Positions 1 to 8,271 of a stretch of DNA of 64,000 nucleotides are shown here, piece by piece (position 1 is the stretch's first letter; each line of letters begins with the position of its first letter). A model generated the notes under the pieces. The model ran no database searches. It saw nothing but the letters and a program-made list of their open reading frames with translations, and had not been told where the DNA came from. The translations under genes were made by a program, and so were the position numbers. Where the stretch lies: contig NZ_ARVW01000001.1 of the NCBI RefSeq assembly GCF_000384315.1, forward strand, positions 3,182,501 through 3,246,500, given 5' to 3'. The stretch comes from Amycolatopsis nigrescens CSC17Ta-90 (GTDB taxonomy: Bacteria > Actinomycetota > Actinomycetes > Mycobacteriales > Pseudonocardiaceae).

Positions 1-313
1 CGTGGGAAACCACGAGCAGGGCCGAGGAGAGCACCGCGAGCTGCCAGGCCCGGCGTTTCCGGCGGCGCAGCCCGGCGGCCAGCAGCACCAGCAGGACCCC
101 GGTCACCAGCAGCACCACGGCCGCCGCGGTGGTGGCGTCCTGCGGGAGACCGAGCCACTCGGCAACATGGCTGCGCAGCCCGCGCCGCGCGACCGGGAAC
201 AGCACCGACGCCACCGCGGCCAGCCCGACCAGCCTGGTCACCCAGGTGATCGCCCGCACCGAAGCGGCGCCGGCCATCCGCCAACGCGTGGTGACCGCGG
301 TCTGCTCGCTCAC
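1..313 (-). CDS. LysX/MprF-like membrane protein, N-terminal part (runs off window)
   Basis: This open frame starts at a GTG at 313 and runs without a stop to base 1, so only about 104 N-terminal residues are present. A GAGG ribosome-binding site lies about 6 bases before the GTG. The fragment holds a first hydrophobic segment (about residues 20-38), a second long one rich in V/L (about 58-78), then the basic motif LRRRKRRAW and the start of a third. This helix-helix-RKRxAW pattern resembles the membrane domain of mycobacterial LysX and related phosphatidylglycerol lysyltransferases, which attach lysine to membrane lipid. The catalytic part lies outside the window, so the enzyme class is a guess from the membrane part. 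An internal ATG at 277 is a weaker alternative start. Confidence 0.55.
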   Translation of the reverse strand, partial: MSEQTAVTTRWRMAGAASVRAITWVTRLVGLAAVASVLFPVARRGLRSHVAEWLGLPQDATTAAAVVLLVTGVLLVLLAAGLRRRKRRAWQLAVLSSALLVVSH

Positions 314-351
314 CAAGCCTCAGGCGAGCCCAGTCGCCGCATGTCTTTCCC

Positions 352-2334
352 CTAACTCCCTCCGGCCAGCTCGACGAAGGGACGCAACGCGCCGGGGTTG
401 GCCAACGCGTCCAAGCTCACCGCCCGCTCCGGCGCGACACCGGAGAGGATCTTCTTCACCGGTACCTCACACTTCTTACCGTTGAGCGTGCGCGGTACCG
501 CATCGACCACCACGAACCGATCGGGTACATGTCGCGGCGAAAGGGCCCCACGCAGCTCCCGGCGCAGCGCCGGCTCCACATCGGACAGCTCCACGCCCGG
601 TACCAACACCAGGAAACACAGCAACTGGCCGTCTTCATTCCCGGCGCCCGAGGTGTCGATCACCAGCGAGTCGGCGACCTGGTCGTAGCCCTCCACCACC
701 CGGTAGAACTCGGCGGTGCCCATCCGCACCCCGCCGCGGTTCAGCGTGGAGTCGCTGCGGCCGTAGATCACCGCCGAGCCGCGGCCGGTGATCCGGATCC
801 AGTCGCCGTGCCGCCACACCCCCGGGTAGTCCTCGAAGTAGGCCTCCCGCAGCCGCGTCCCGTCCGGGTCGTGCCAGAAGTACACCGGCATGGACGGCAT
901 CGGCTCGGTGATCACCAGCTCACCGACCTGCTCGACGACCGGCCTGCCGGCCTCGTCGTAGGCGGCGACCGCGGCGCCGAGCGAGGCGCACGACAACTCC
1001 CCCAGCCACACCGGCACGTCCGGGGCCGAACCGACGAAGGCGGTGCACAGATCGGTGCCGCCGGAGACCGAGCAGATCTGCACGCCGCGGTCGATCTCGT
1101 CGGCGATCCAGCGGAAGCCCTCCTTGCTCAGCGGCGAACCGGTGGCCCCGAGCGCGCGCAGCGCGGAGAGGTCGTGTTCGACGGCGGGCCGCAGCTTCGC
1201 CTTGAGGCAGCTCTGAATGAACGGCGCGGAGGTGCCGAAGTAGGTGACCCGGTGCTGTTCGGCCAGTTTCCACAACGCGTTCAGGTCCGGATGACCGGGA
1301 CTGCCGTCGAACAGCACGATCGTGGAACCGACCAGCAGCCCGGAGATCAGGAAGTTCCACATCATCCAGCCGGTGGTGGTGAACCAGAAGAACCGCTCGC
1401 CCGGCCCGAGGTCGCACTGCAGGGCGAGTGCCTTGAGGTGCTCCACGACGATCCCGCCGTGCCCGTGCACGATGCCCTTCGGCAGCCCGGTGGTGCCCGA
1501 GGAGTACAGCACCCACAGCGGGTGGTCGAACTCGACCGGCTCGAAGGCAAGGTCCGCGCCGTCGTGCGCGGCCAGCAGCTCGTCCCAGTCCGTGGTGTCC
1601 GGCAGTCCGCCGCCGGCGTAGTCCACCAACACGGTCGCGGTCAGCGACGGGATCTCCGCGCGCAGCTGGTCCACCGTGGTCCTGGTGTCGAACCATCGTC
1701 CATTGTAGACATAACCGTTGACGGCGATGAGCACCTTCGGCTCGATCTGGGTGAACCGGTCCGAGATCGCCCGCGCCCCGAAGTCCGGGGAGCAGGACGA
1801 CCAGATGGCGCCGAGGCTGGCCGCGGCGAGGAACGCGACCAGCGTCTGCGGGCAGTTCGGCGCCAGCGCGACCACCCGGTCGCCCTTGCCGACCCCCAGC
1901 GACACCAGGCCGGCCCGGGCAGCGGCCACCTGTGCCCGCAGCTTGCCGTAGGTGAGCTGGCTGGTCAGCCCGTCCTCGCGGTGGAAGATCACCGCCAGCT
2001 CGTCGTCCGCCTTCGCCGCACCGGCGACCCCGGCGCCCAGCGCGTGCTCGGCGTAGTTCAGCGTGCCGCCGGGAAACCAGCGGGCACCCGGCATGCTCTT
2101 GTCCACGAGCACCTGCGACGGCCGGTCGTGCCAGCGCACGCCGAGGAACTCGGTGATCCCGCTCCAGAACCCTTCCGGTGAGCCGACCGAGAACTCGTGC
2201 AGCTCCGCGTAGTCGGTGACCCGCACTTCGCGCTCGGCGCGCAGCCACTCGCGGAAAGCCTCGATCTTGGTGTCCGCGACCCGGTTCGGCGCGGGCTTCC
2301 ATAGCAGTTCGGGGGTGTCGCCAGCAGTGGTCAT
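352..2334 (-). CDS. aacS: Acetoacetyl-CoA synthetase
   Basis: The product (660 aa) should activate acetoacetate with ATP and CoA to acetoacetyl-CoA in the cytoplasm, feeding ketone bodies into lipid or polyhydroxyalkanoate metabolism. The length is typical of the family (about 650 aa). The ANL-superfamily P-loop SSGTTGLPKGI is near residue 280, and family-type blocks WFPGGTLNYAEH (about 87-98) and TTTGWMMWNFL (about 318-328) separate it from acetyl-CoA synthetases. The C-terminal NGKKCEVPVKKIL contains the usual catalytic lysine region. The ATG at 2334 is preceded by a weak AAGG. The neighbours upstream (EspG) are separated by 33 bases on the same strand, with no evident functional link. Confidence 0.93.
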   Translation of the reverse strand: MTTAGDTPELLWKPAPNRVADTKIEAFREWLRAEREVRVTDYAELHEFSVGSPEGFWSGITEFLGVRWHDRPSQVLVDKSMPGARWFPGGTLNYAEHALGAGVAGAAKADDELAVIFHREDGLTSQLTYGKLRAQVAAARAGLVSLGVGKGDRVVALAPNCPQTLVAFLAAASLGAIWSSCSPDFGARAISDRFTQIEPKVLIAVNGYVYNGRWFDTRTTVDQLRAEIPSLTATVLVDYAGGGLPDTTDWDELLAAHDGADLAFEPVEFDHPLWVLYSSGTTGLPKGIVHGHGGIVVEHLKALALQCDLGPGERFFWFTTTGWMMWNFLISGLLVGSTIVLFDGSPGHPDLNALWKLAEQHRVTYFGTSAPFIQSCLKAKLRPAVEHDLSALRALGATGSPLSKEGFRWIADEIDRGVQICSVSGGTDLCTAFVGSAPDVPVWLGELSCASLGAAVAAYDEAGRPVVEQVGELVITEPMPSMPVYFWHDPDGTRLREAYFEDYPGVWRHGDWIRITGRGSAVIYGRSDSTLNRGGVRMGTAEFYRVVEGYDQVADSLVIDTSGAGNEDGQLLCFLVLVPGVELSDVEPALRRELRGALSPRHVPDRFVVVDAVPRTLNGKKCEVPVKKILSGVAPERAVSLDALANPGALRPFVELAGGS

Positions 2335-2367
2335 GGCCTTGGACTCTAGTCCCCGGGACGGCCCCGG

Positions 2368-3141
2368 CTAGCCGATCAGATCGGCCGCCAGCTGCTCGAC
2401 CATGGTGCGCAACCTTGCCGGGTCGGCCGGGGTCGCGGTGACCCAGTCCCCGGTGCGGGACAAAGCGAACCTGCCCTGCTCGGTGTCCACCCAGTTGACC
2501 GAGCCCGCGCCCCGCGACCAGCGCCCGCCCCGGCCGCGGCAACCGCCGCCGAACTGCCCGCCACCTGCCCGTCCGGTCACCGCCCGCACCAGCGTGTTCA
2601 CTTCCGCCGGCCGCAGCCCGGCGGACCGCAGGGAGTCCGAGAAGCCGTTCGTGCCGTCGCGGCGACCGGCGGCGCAGGCCGCCGCGTAGTCCGCGGCCCG
2701 CACGTTGGCGGGTGCGCCGTGACCGGCAGGCAGCTCCGGCACCGCGGCCAGCATGGTGGACACCAGCGCGGAGCCGCGGACCGGGCCGATCCGCAGCTCG
2801 GTACCGGACACGCCGACCGTGACGCACTGCTGCCCGAGCACCGCTCCGACCGCCCGGAACTCCGGGCCGGCCCACTCGGCGGACATGTCCAGCAGCACGT
2901 CGGCCCCCGCCACCGCGCGCAGCATCCCGGCCAGGTCGCGGTCCGGCCGGGAGACCGTGCCGAGCTCGCGCTCGGACAGCCCGGCGTCCGCGGTCCGCTC
3001 GAACTCGGCGCGGGCCGCTCTGGTCCGGCCGATATGCGGAATGCCGAGCACCGCGGGTGGCTCACCGAGGCCGAGTGAGGACCAGAGCAGGAAGAACTCG
3101 CCGGGATGGAGCCGGATCCAACCGGACTCTGAATCTCGCAC
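2368..3141 (-). CDS. EspG-family ESX secretion-associated protein (module A, distal copy)
   Basis: A 257-residue protein of the EspG family. EspG proteins are cytosolic chaperones that bind PE/PPE-type substrates and deliver them to the ESX (type VII) machinery. The match rests on overall length, the N-terminal block around residues 15-40 (FLLWSSLGLGEPP and IPHIG, the latter also seen in the EspG at 56140), and the C-terminal block with WVDTEQGRF followed by a TxxPADxxRL motif. The same C-terminal pattern, FDTE(A/D)GR, occurs in the two other EspG proteins of this window. Its GTG start overlaps the TAG stop of the WXG/PPE-like gene by one base, so it is probably translated with it. A Gly/Arg-rich stretch at about 195-212 is unusual. 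Confidence 0.75.
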   Translation of the reverse strand: MRDSESGWIRLHPGEFFLLWSSLGLGEPPAVLGIPHIGRTRAARAEFERTADAGLSERELGTVSRPDRDLAGMLRAVAGADVLLDMSAEWAGPEFRAVGAVLGQQCVTVGVSGTELRIGPVRGSALVSTMLAAVPELPAGHGAPANVRAADYAAACAAGRRDGTNGFSDSLRSAGLRPAEVNTLVRAVTGRAGGGQFGGGCRGRGGRWSRGAGSVNWVDTEQGRFALSRTGDWVTATPADPARLRTMVEQLAADLIG

Positions 3142-4262
3142 TAGTTGTCTCGCTCACCGAGCACGGGCGGAACCACGGGTCCGTTCACCTGCCAGAAGTC
3201 GGACTCCTCCTGGAGGTACGACGGAAGCTTGCGCTCCTCGTCGTCCTGGCGGGGTGCCATTCCGGCGCCCATCGGCATCCCGGCCATACCCGGCATCGCA
3301 CCGCGCTGCGCGGCGGCGGCCGCGGCCGCCGAACCGGCGGCGGGCTGCTGACCGGCACCGAGGCCGGATTTGTTGCCCTGCCCCAGCTGTTCGCCGGTGC
3401 CGTGCCCTGGCGCGTTGCCGAGCACCGCGCCGGGCGCGGGCTGGTTCGGCGTACCGGCCGCGGGCGAACCGGGGGCCGGGGTGGCGACCGGACCCGACTC
3501 GACGCTGGAGGTGGTGGTCTGCCCGGGGTCTTCGGTGGGCGGCTCCGGCGGTTCAGCGGGCGGTGGCTCCGGCTCGGAAAGAACGCTGGTCGCGTTCGGC
3601 GACCGGAAGCTCGGCACCGTGCTGTAGATCTCGCTGGACTCGTTCTGCAGCTTCCGCATCACCCCGGCCGCCTGCTGGTGCAGCTGCTGCGAGCGCTCCC
3701 GGTCCGGCCCTGGATCGGCGATGATCGACTCGGCGGAGGAGAACGAGCCGGAAGAAGCCGACATCGCCGAGGTGCCGCCGGTCTGCGGCACGGGCAACGT
3801 CCGCGGAAACCGCGGCGGCGGCGCCGGCCCCGGGTTCGGGTGCGGGCCGGGGTCCGGCAGGTTGAACCCCGGCGGCTCCGGCATGCTGCGCCGCGCGGTC
3901 TCCGCCAGGTCGGCCTGGCGGCTGACACAGCCGCTCACGTCCTTGGCCAGGTCACCGCTGTCGCCCGTCCAGGTGACCAGCCGGTCCATGGTGGTGCGCG
4001 CGGTGTCCGCGGCGAGCCCGTCCCAGCCGTGCTGGGAGGCGTCCGCGGCCCGGCGCAGGGACGCGCCGACCTCGTCCAGCACGTCACCGACCTTGGCCCA
4101 CTGCGCGGCCACCGCGGTCGCACCGGCCAGGTCGATCCCGCGGTGCACCATGTTGTAGAGCTCGCGGTGCGAGTAGGTCATCCAGTCCACCGGGCTGGAC
4201 AGCTCGTCGCCGTCCGGCTCCGGTTCCAGCGGTGGATAGGGCAGGCAGTGGAAGTCCGTCAT
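3141..4262 (-). CDS. WXG/PPE-like ESX substrate candidate with Pro/Ala-rich C-terminal half
   Basis: A 373-residue protein that starts at the ATG at 4262, overlapping the previous gene's stop by 4 bases (ATGA). A longer open frame upstream simply overlaps that gene and was not used. Residues 20-125 look like a helical WXG100/PPE-type domain with HGWDG as the turn and a conserved SMPEP at its end. The second half is low-complexity (Pro, Ala, Gly, Ser), and the protein ends in LPSYLQEESDFW...PPVLGERDN. The protein at 53428-54963 has the same layout, the same SMPE marker and the tail PPVIGE, so the two are paralogues. Location between an EspG gene and a small helical protein suggests that it is the secreted substrate of this ESX module. 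No signal peptide is visible. Confidence 0.75.
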   Translation of the reverse strand: MTDFHCLPYPPLEPEPDGDELSSPVDWMTYSHRELYNMVHRGIDLAGATAVAAQWAKVGDVLDEVGASLRRAADASQHGWDGLAADTARTTMDRLVTWTGDSGDLAKDVSGCVSRQADLAETARRSMPEPPGFNLPDPGPHPNPGPAPPPRFPRTLPVPQTGGTSAMSASSGSFSSAESIIADPGPDRERSQQLHQQAAGVMRKLQNESSEIYSTVPSFRSPNATSVLSEPEPPPAEPPEPPTEDPGQTTTSSVESGPVATPAPGSPAAGTPNQPAPGAVLGNAPGHGTGEQLGQGNKSGLGAGQQPAAGSAAAAAAAQRGAMPGMAGMPMGAGMAPRQDDEERKLPSYLQEESDFWQVNGPVVPPVLGERDN

Positions 4263-4723
4263 TCGGTCACCTCGAGCGCCTCGGTCATCCCGACATTCTC
4301 GGCCGCCCGCTTGATGTCCTGCAGCGCCTGGTCGTCCGCGGTTTGGTAGAGCCCGGCCGCGGCCCGCACGGTCAACTCCAGGTCGGCCAGCATCTGGCGG
4401 AATTGATCGAGCACCGGCAGCGCGGCGTCGGTACCGCCGGACGCGGCCTCCTGCAGCCGTCCGCTCATCGTCTGACCGACGAAGTTGTCCCCGAGGCGCA
4501 GCGGCACGTCCAGCTCGGCCGACTCGTCGACCAGGGTGGCAACCTTGAGCTTCGCCTCGTGCAGTGCCTCGAGCAGATCCTGGGCCGCGCCTTCCTCCAG
4601 CCGCAGTGCGCCGGACTGGGCGTTGTGCCGCACGACCGCCATCCCGGCCGCCACCGGCGCCAAGCCGGCGGAGGTCTGTTGCACGAAGGCAGCGGGTGTG
4701 CTTTCGGGCTTCTTCTGTGTCAT
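4259..4723 (-). CDS. Small helical ESX-associated protein (module A)
   Basis: A 154-residue, mostly alpha-helical protein with no signal peptide and no family name I can give. It is clearly related to the 150-residue protein at 55539-55991: both share an AL.E.K.K segment, LG....GQT in the middle, and VL.QF...L followed by AAG(L/V)YQ near the C terminus. In both cases the gene lies directly after an EspG gene and before a WXG/PPE-like gene or its operon. This suggests a partner of the WXG/PPE-like protein, perhaps like the PE or EsxB-type half of a heterodimer, but that is inference. It starts at an ATG 56 bases after the EspG gene and overlaps the next start by 4 bases. Confidence 0.75.
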   Translation of the reverse strand: MTQKKPESTPAAFVQQTSAGLAPVAAGMAVVRHNAQSGALRLEEGAAQDLLEALHEAKLKVATLVDESAELDVPLRLGDNFVGQTMSGRLQEAASGGTDAALPVLDQFRQMLADLELTVRAAAGLYQTADDQALQDIKRAAENVGMTEALEVTE

Positions 4724-4779
4724 GACGTCTCCTCCCCGGGCCTGACTGTACCGAGCCGGCGGACGCTAAGTGACGTTTT

Positions 4780-5550
4780 TCATACACTCGTCACGTCTTC
4801 GAGGAGCTCGGTCAGCCGCTGCATGATCCGGCGCTGGTCGGCCGGCTCCACGGTCACCCACTGCTCGGTACCGCCGGACAGGGTGACCAGGTAGCGCCCG
4901 GCCTCGGTGTCGAACAGGTTCAGCACCGGCGAGCGACGGCCACCGGGGCCGTTCGCGGCCAGCTGCCCGGCCGCGGTCCGCCGGGATTCCACCAGCGTGG
5001 CCACCGCCCGCACCGCGCTACCGGTGACGCCGGCCGCGGCCAGCGCGGCCTCGAACCCGCCGTAGCCGTTGCGCACGAAGCCGCCCATCGCGGCCGAGTA
5101 GGCCGACCTCGGCATGCTCACCGGGGCGCCCGGCCCTGGCGCGAGCTCTCCGAGCAGTCCGGCGACCGCGGGCAGCAAACCGTTCCCCGGCAACGGTTCC
5201 AGCACCAGCTCGGCTTCGCTGAGCACGGCGAACACGCCGGGTGCAGCGGGGCCGCCGCGCGTCGCGGCCAGCACCTGCAGCGACTCGTCCGCCATCAGCT
5301 GCACGTCCACCGAGAACTCGGGGCGCACCAGTCGGTTCAGCAGCTCGTCGACGTCGTCGTCGAGCTGCTCGTCCTGTTCGAGGCCGGCGTAGACCTGCTC
5401 GGCGAGCGCGTCACGCTCGTCCACCGTGGCGCCGTGCGACGCGACCGAGATCGGATAGGGCGGCTCGCCGGTATCGAGGTCTTCCCAGAGCAGGTCGAAC
5501 TCCAGGTGCGAGAGCACCACCCCGCTCCCGCCCGCGGTCCGCCGGACCAT
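4780..5550 (-). CDS. EspG-family ESX secretion-associated protein (module A, first gene)
   Basis: A 256-residue EspG-type chaperone opening the module A operon. Recognisable blocks are the N-terminal LSHLEFDLLWEDLDTGEPPYP (start of the family domain), the middle region with SMPRSAYSAA, and the C-terminal LNLFDTEAGRYLVT followed by VEPADQRRIMQRLTELL. The EspG family binds the tip of PE/PPE dimers and keeps them soluble before ESX secretion. The ATG start has a GGGGG ribosome-binding site 7 bases upstream. The gene is followed on the same strand by the small helical protein, the WXG/PPE-like protein and a second EspG. No EccB, EccC, EccD or MycP core genes are in the window, so the module must use an ESX machine encoded elsewhere. 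Confidence 0.8.
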   Translation of the reverse strand: MVRRTAGGSGVVLSHLEFDLLWEDLDTGEPPYPISVASHGATVDERDALAEQVYAGLEQDEQLDDDVDELLNRLVRPEFSVDVQLMADESLQVLAATRGGPAAPGVFAVLSEAELVLEPLPGNGLLPAVAGLLGELAPGPGAPVSMPRSAYSAAMGGFVRNGYGGFEAALAAAGVTGSAVRAVATLVESRRTAAGQLAANGPGGRRSPVLNLFDTEAGRYLVTLSGGTEQWVTVEPADQRRIMQRLTELLEDVTSV

Positions 5551-5571
5551 CGATACCCCCGTTGGTGCCTT

Positions 5572-6207
5572 CTAACGCAGATGCGCGTCGAACCAGTTGA
5601 GTGTGCGGTGCCAGGCTTCCACGGCCGCGCCGGGATCGGCGTCGAAACGGTGATTCGCACCCGGATAGCGCACCACGTTGGTCACCACGCCGGAGGTGGA
5701 CGCCGCGTCCCGGAGCCGCTCCACCTCGGCCCCGCCGAGGTCGTCGCCCGCGTCACCGTAGATGCCGAGCCAGGGACTGGTCAGCTTGCCGGCGATCTCC
5801 ACCAGCGCGGGCAGCTCCTTGCCGCCCTGCCCGCCGACGCTGACCGCCGCGCCCAGCCTGCGGTTGGAGGCCACCACCAGTGCCGCCGTACCGCCGAGGT
5901 CGAACCCGACGACGCCGAGCAGATCGGCCTGAACCCCGCGCTCCAGCAGCCAGGCGAGCGTCAGGTCGGTGGCGGCCAGGATGTCGTCACGGGTCAGCGT
6001 CCCCGCACCCGCGCCCATGTGCGGCGCGACCGCGAGCCAGCCTTCCCCGGCTAGGCTCGCCACCAGCAACCGGACCCCGTCCGTGACGCCCTCGCCCTCG
6101 TGCAGCACGACCAGACCGCCGCGAACCGCGCCTTCGGGTTCGGCGAAGGTCAGGCGGAGTGCCGTTCCGTCGGCATGCTGGTAGTCATCGATGTGCGTCT
6201 GCGTCAT
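5572..6207 (-). CDS. Dienelactone-hydrolase-like alpha/beta hydrolase with Asp in place of the Cys nucleophile
   Basis: A 211-residue alpha/beta hydrolase of the dienelactone hydrolase family, about the usual length (230-240 aa). The strand-turn GLVVLHEGEGVTDGVR matches the oxyanion-hole region. The nucleophile elbow reads GFDLGG instead of the family's G(F/Y)C(x)GG, so the catalytic cysteine is replaced by aspartate. The downstream acidic residue lies in YGDAGDD (about 155) and the histidine in ANHRFD (about 185). The substrate is unknown, and the Cys-to-Asp change makes ordinary dienelactone chemistry doubtful. An Asp nucleophile occurs in haloalkane dehalogenases and epoxide hydrolases of the wider fold. 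The ATG at 6207 fits homologues better than one 10 codons upstream. The gene is divergent from the aminotransferase gene. Confidence 0.8.
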   Translation of the reverse strand: MTQTHIDDYQHADGTALRLTFAEPEGAVRGGLVVLHEGEGVTDGVRLLVASLAGEGWLAVAPHMGAGAGTLTRDDILAATDLTLAWLLERGVQADLLGVVGFDLGGTAALVVASNRRLGAAVSVGGQGGKELPALVEIAGKLTSPWLGIYGDAGDDLGGAEVERLRDAASTSGVVTNVVRYPGANHRFDADPGAAVEAWHRTLNWFDAHLR

Positions 6208-6303
6208 GTACCTACTCAACCACCAGAGGGTGAACACGAGAAGGCGTGCGCGGCGACGTATACCGTGCCTTTCAGCACCCCTTCGATCAAGAGGAGCCCT
6301 GCC

Positions 6304-7368
6304 ATGCCCGGTACGCCCGCCGTTCCGACCCGCGCCGACCTGGTCTCACTGCCGAGCTACGTGCCGGGACGCACGGTGCCCGGCGCGATCAAGCTGGCCA
6401 GCAACGAAGTTCCGGGCGGACCGCTGCCGAGCGTGGCCGCGGCGATCGCGCAGGCGGCGGCGCTGGTCAACCGCTACCCGGATCTCGGTGCGCAGGCCTT
6501 GGTCAGCCGGCTTTCGCGGGAGCTGGACGTGCCGGAGCAGCGGATCGCGGTCGGTTGCGGTTCGGTCTCGCTGTGCCAGCAGATCGTGCAGGCGCTGTGC
6601 GAGCCAGGCGAAGAGGCCCTGTTCGCCTGGCGGTCGTTCGAGGCCTACCCGATCGTGACGCAGGTGGCGAACGCGAACAGCGTCCGGGTGCCGCTGACCG
6701 ACGCGCACGTGCACGACCTGGACGCGATGCTGGCCGCGATCACGCCGCGCACCAAGGTGGTCTTCGTCTGCAACCCGAACAACCCGACCGGCACCGTGGT
6801 GCGGCGCGCCGAGCTGGTCCGGTTCCTGGACGCGGTGCCGTCGAACGTGCTGGTGGTGCTGGACGAGGCGTACCACGAGTTCGTCACCGACCCCGACGTG
6901 CCGGACGGTATGGAGTTCGCCCGCGAGCGGTCGAACGTGGTGGTGGTGCGGACTTTCTCCAAGGCGTACGGGCTGGCAGGGCTGCGCGTCGGCTACGCGG
7001 CGGGGCCGGAATACGTGGTCGACGCGGTGCGCAAGGTCTACGTGGCGTTCAGCGTGAACGCGCTCGCGCAGGCCGCGGCGATCGCGTCCCTGGACGCCGC
7101 CGGTGAGCTGCTCGAACGCTGCAAGGAGATCGTCGGCGAACGGGTGCGGGTGCGGGACTCCTTGCTGGCAGCCGGTTTCGAGGTACCCGAGACGCAGGCG
7201 AACTTCGTCTGGCTGCCGCTGGGCGAGCGGGCGCTCGAGTTCTCCGAGCACGCGATGGACCACAAGATCGTGGTGCGCCCGTTCGCCGGCGACGGCGTGC
7301 GCGTCACCATCGGCACACCGGCCGAGAACGACCAGTTCCTCGAGGTGGCACGCTCTTTCCGCAGGTAG
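6304..7368 (+). CDS. Histidinol-phosphate/aromatic amino acid aminotransferase (HisC2/Pat type)
   Basis: A 354-residue fold-type I PLP aminotransferase. It carries the LASNE substrate loop (about residue 30), CNPNNPTGT (about 157-165), LDEAYHEF and the PLP lysine in RTFSKAYGLAGLRVGY. The mycobacterial relative in the same genomic neighbourhood (Rv3772, HisC2) is an aromatic amino acid/phenylpyruvate aminotransferase. No other his genes are nearby, so a role in aromatic amino acids rather than in the his pathway is likely, but this cannot be decided from sequence alone. The ATG at 6304 has AGAGGAG 8 bases upstream, which decides the start over longer in-frame alternatives. A strong hairpin follows the stop by 3 bases. 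Confidence 0.92.
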   Translation: MPGTPAVPTRADLVSLPSYVPGRTVPGAIKLASNEVPGGPLPSVAAAIAQAAALVNRYPDLGAQALVSRLSRELDVPEQRIAVGCGSVSLCQQIVQALCEPGEEALFAWRSFEAYPIVTQVANANSVRVPLTDAHVHDLDAMLAAITPRTKVVFVCNPNNPTGTVVRRAELVRFLDAVPSNVLVVLDEAYHEFVTDPDVPDGMEFARERSNVVVVRTFSKAYGLAGLRVGYAAGPEYVVDAVRKVYVAFSVNALAQAAAIASLDAAGELLERCKEIVGERVRVRDSLLAAGFEVPETQANFVWLPLGERALEFSEHAMDHKIVVRPFAGDGVRVTIGTPAENDQFLEVARSFRR

Positions 7369-7371
7369 CGG

Positions 7372-7417
7372 GTCGTGAGTGGAAAGTGTTGCCGGGGCAA
7401 CGTTTTCCACTCACGAC
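7372..7417. terminator. Bidirectional hairpin, dispersed repeat family R1 (copy 1)
   Basis: A near-perfect inverted repeat of 22-base arms that fills the whole gap between two convergent genes. The outer arms are GTCGTGAGTGGAAA and TTTCCACTCACGAC, and the inner part TTGCC-GG-GGCAA closes the stem, with two mismatches. Two more copies with the same core occur at 16481-16524 and 63211-63246. Position suggests a bidirectional terminator. There is no U-tract beyond the stem. Confidence 0.7.
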
Positions 7418-7418
7418 G

Positions 7419-8210
7419 TCAGTCGAGCAGGAGCTGCACCACGGCGGCCACGCCGACCACCACGATCAGCCAGCGCAGCACGGTGGGCGAAAGCCGCCTG
7501 CCGATCTTCGCGCCGAGCTGGCCGCCGATGGTGGAGCCGACCGCGAGCAGGCCAACCACCGGCCAGCTGACCGGCGCGATGAAGGCGTAGATGGTGCCGG
7601 CCACCACGTTCACCACCGCGGAGAGCACGTTCTTCATCCCGTTGAGCCGCTGCAGGGTCTCGTTCAGCAGCATGCCCATGATCGCGACCAGCATCACGCC
7701 CTGAGCGGCGGTGAAGTAGCCGCCGTAGATGCCGACCAGGAAGATCAGGAACATCAGCAGCGGGCCACCCGTGGCGCGCGAATCCACCGGGTCCGCCGAA
7801 TCCGCCGAGCCGTTGGCCCGCTGCCGTCGGTGCGCCACCCAGCCGGCCACCTTCGGCTGCACGATCACCAGCACCACGGCCAGCCCGACCAGCACCGGCA
7901 CCACCGTCTCGAAGGCGTCCTTCGGCAGCGACAGCAGCAGGACCGTGCCGCCGATGGCGCCGAGGAAGGAAGCGACGGCGTACCTGGCGATCTGTGGCCA
8001 GTAGCCGGTCAGCTCGTGCCGGTAGCCGATCGCGCCGCTGATCGTGCCCGGCGCGAGCCCGATCGCGTTGGAGGTCGTCGCGGTCAGCGGCGGATACCCG
8101 AGCGCGACCAGTACCGGGAAGGTGACCAGGGTGCCCGAGCCGACCACCGTGTTGATCGTCCCGGCCCACACTCCAGCGATGAAGATGATCACCGCATGCC
8201 ACCACGTCAT
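7419..8210 (-). CDS. TauE/SafE-type anion permease
   Basis: About 263 residues of a membrane protein with eight or so hydrophobic segments in two halves, the layout of the TauE/SafE family (sulfite, sulfonate or related organic-anion export or uptake). The N-terminal half holds the family-type block WAGTINTVVGSGTLVTFPVL and the turn GYPPLTATTSNAIGLAPG. The second half begins near GGYFTAAQGVMLV, the internal repeat of that block, and ends in ...GAKIGRRLSPTVLRWLIVVVG. The chosen ATG (8210) follows a GGTGAG site and starts directly at the first helix. A start 13 codons upstream is possible. Substrate cannot be told. The gene lies 61 bases downstream of the HxlR gene on the same strand, so control by HxlR is possible. 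Confidence 0.9.
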   Translation of the reverse strand: MTWWHAVIIFIAGVWAGTINTVVGSGTLVTFPVLVALGYPPLTATTSNAIGLAPGTISGAIGYRHELTGYWPQIARYAVASFLGAIGGTVLLLSLPKDAFETVVPVLVGLAVVLVIVQPKVAGWVAHRRQRANGSADSADPVDSRATGGPLLMFLIFLVGIYGGYFTAAQGVMLVAIMGMLLNETLQRLNGMKNVLSAVVNVVAGTIYAFIAPVSWPVVGLLAVGSTIGGQLGAKIGRRLSPTVLRWLIVVVGVAAVVQLLLD

Positions 8211-8271
8211 CGTGCGCTCACCAGCCGCACAGTAGGCAACGCCGGGCACGCATGCGACGCGATGTGGCTAG

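Noticed and set aside
529..2181. A 550-codon open frame antisense to the acetoacetyl-CoA synthetase gene
   Set aside because: It is the mirror frame of a well-supported gene in very GC-rich DNA, full of Arg/Gly/Val/His, with no motif. The same applies to many long antisense frames, for example 23206-24000, 24523-26937 and 58570-60477.
4263..4787. Possible N-terminal extension of the WXG/PPE-like protein (3141-4262)
   Set aside because: The extension overlaps the small helical gene in another frame, has Arg/Gly-rich composition and no ribosome-binding site. The ATGA overlap at 4259-4262 gives a natural start.
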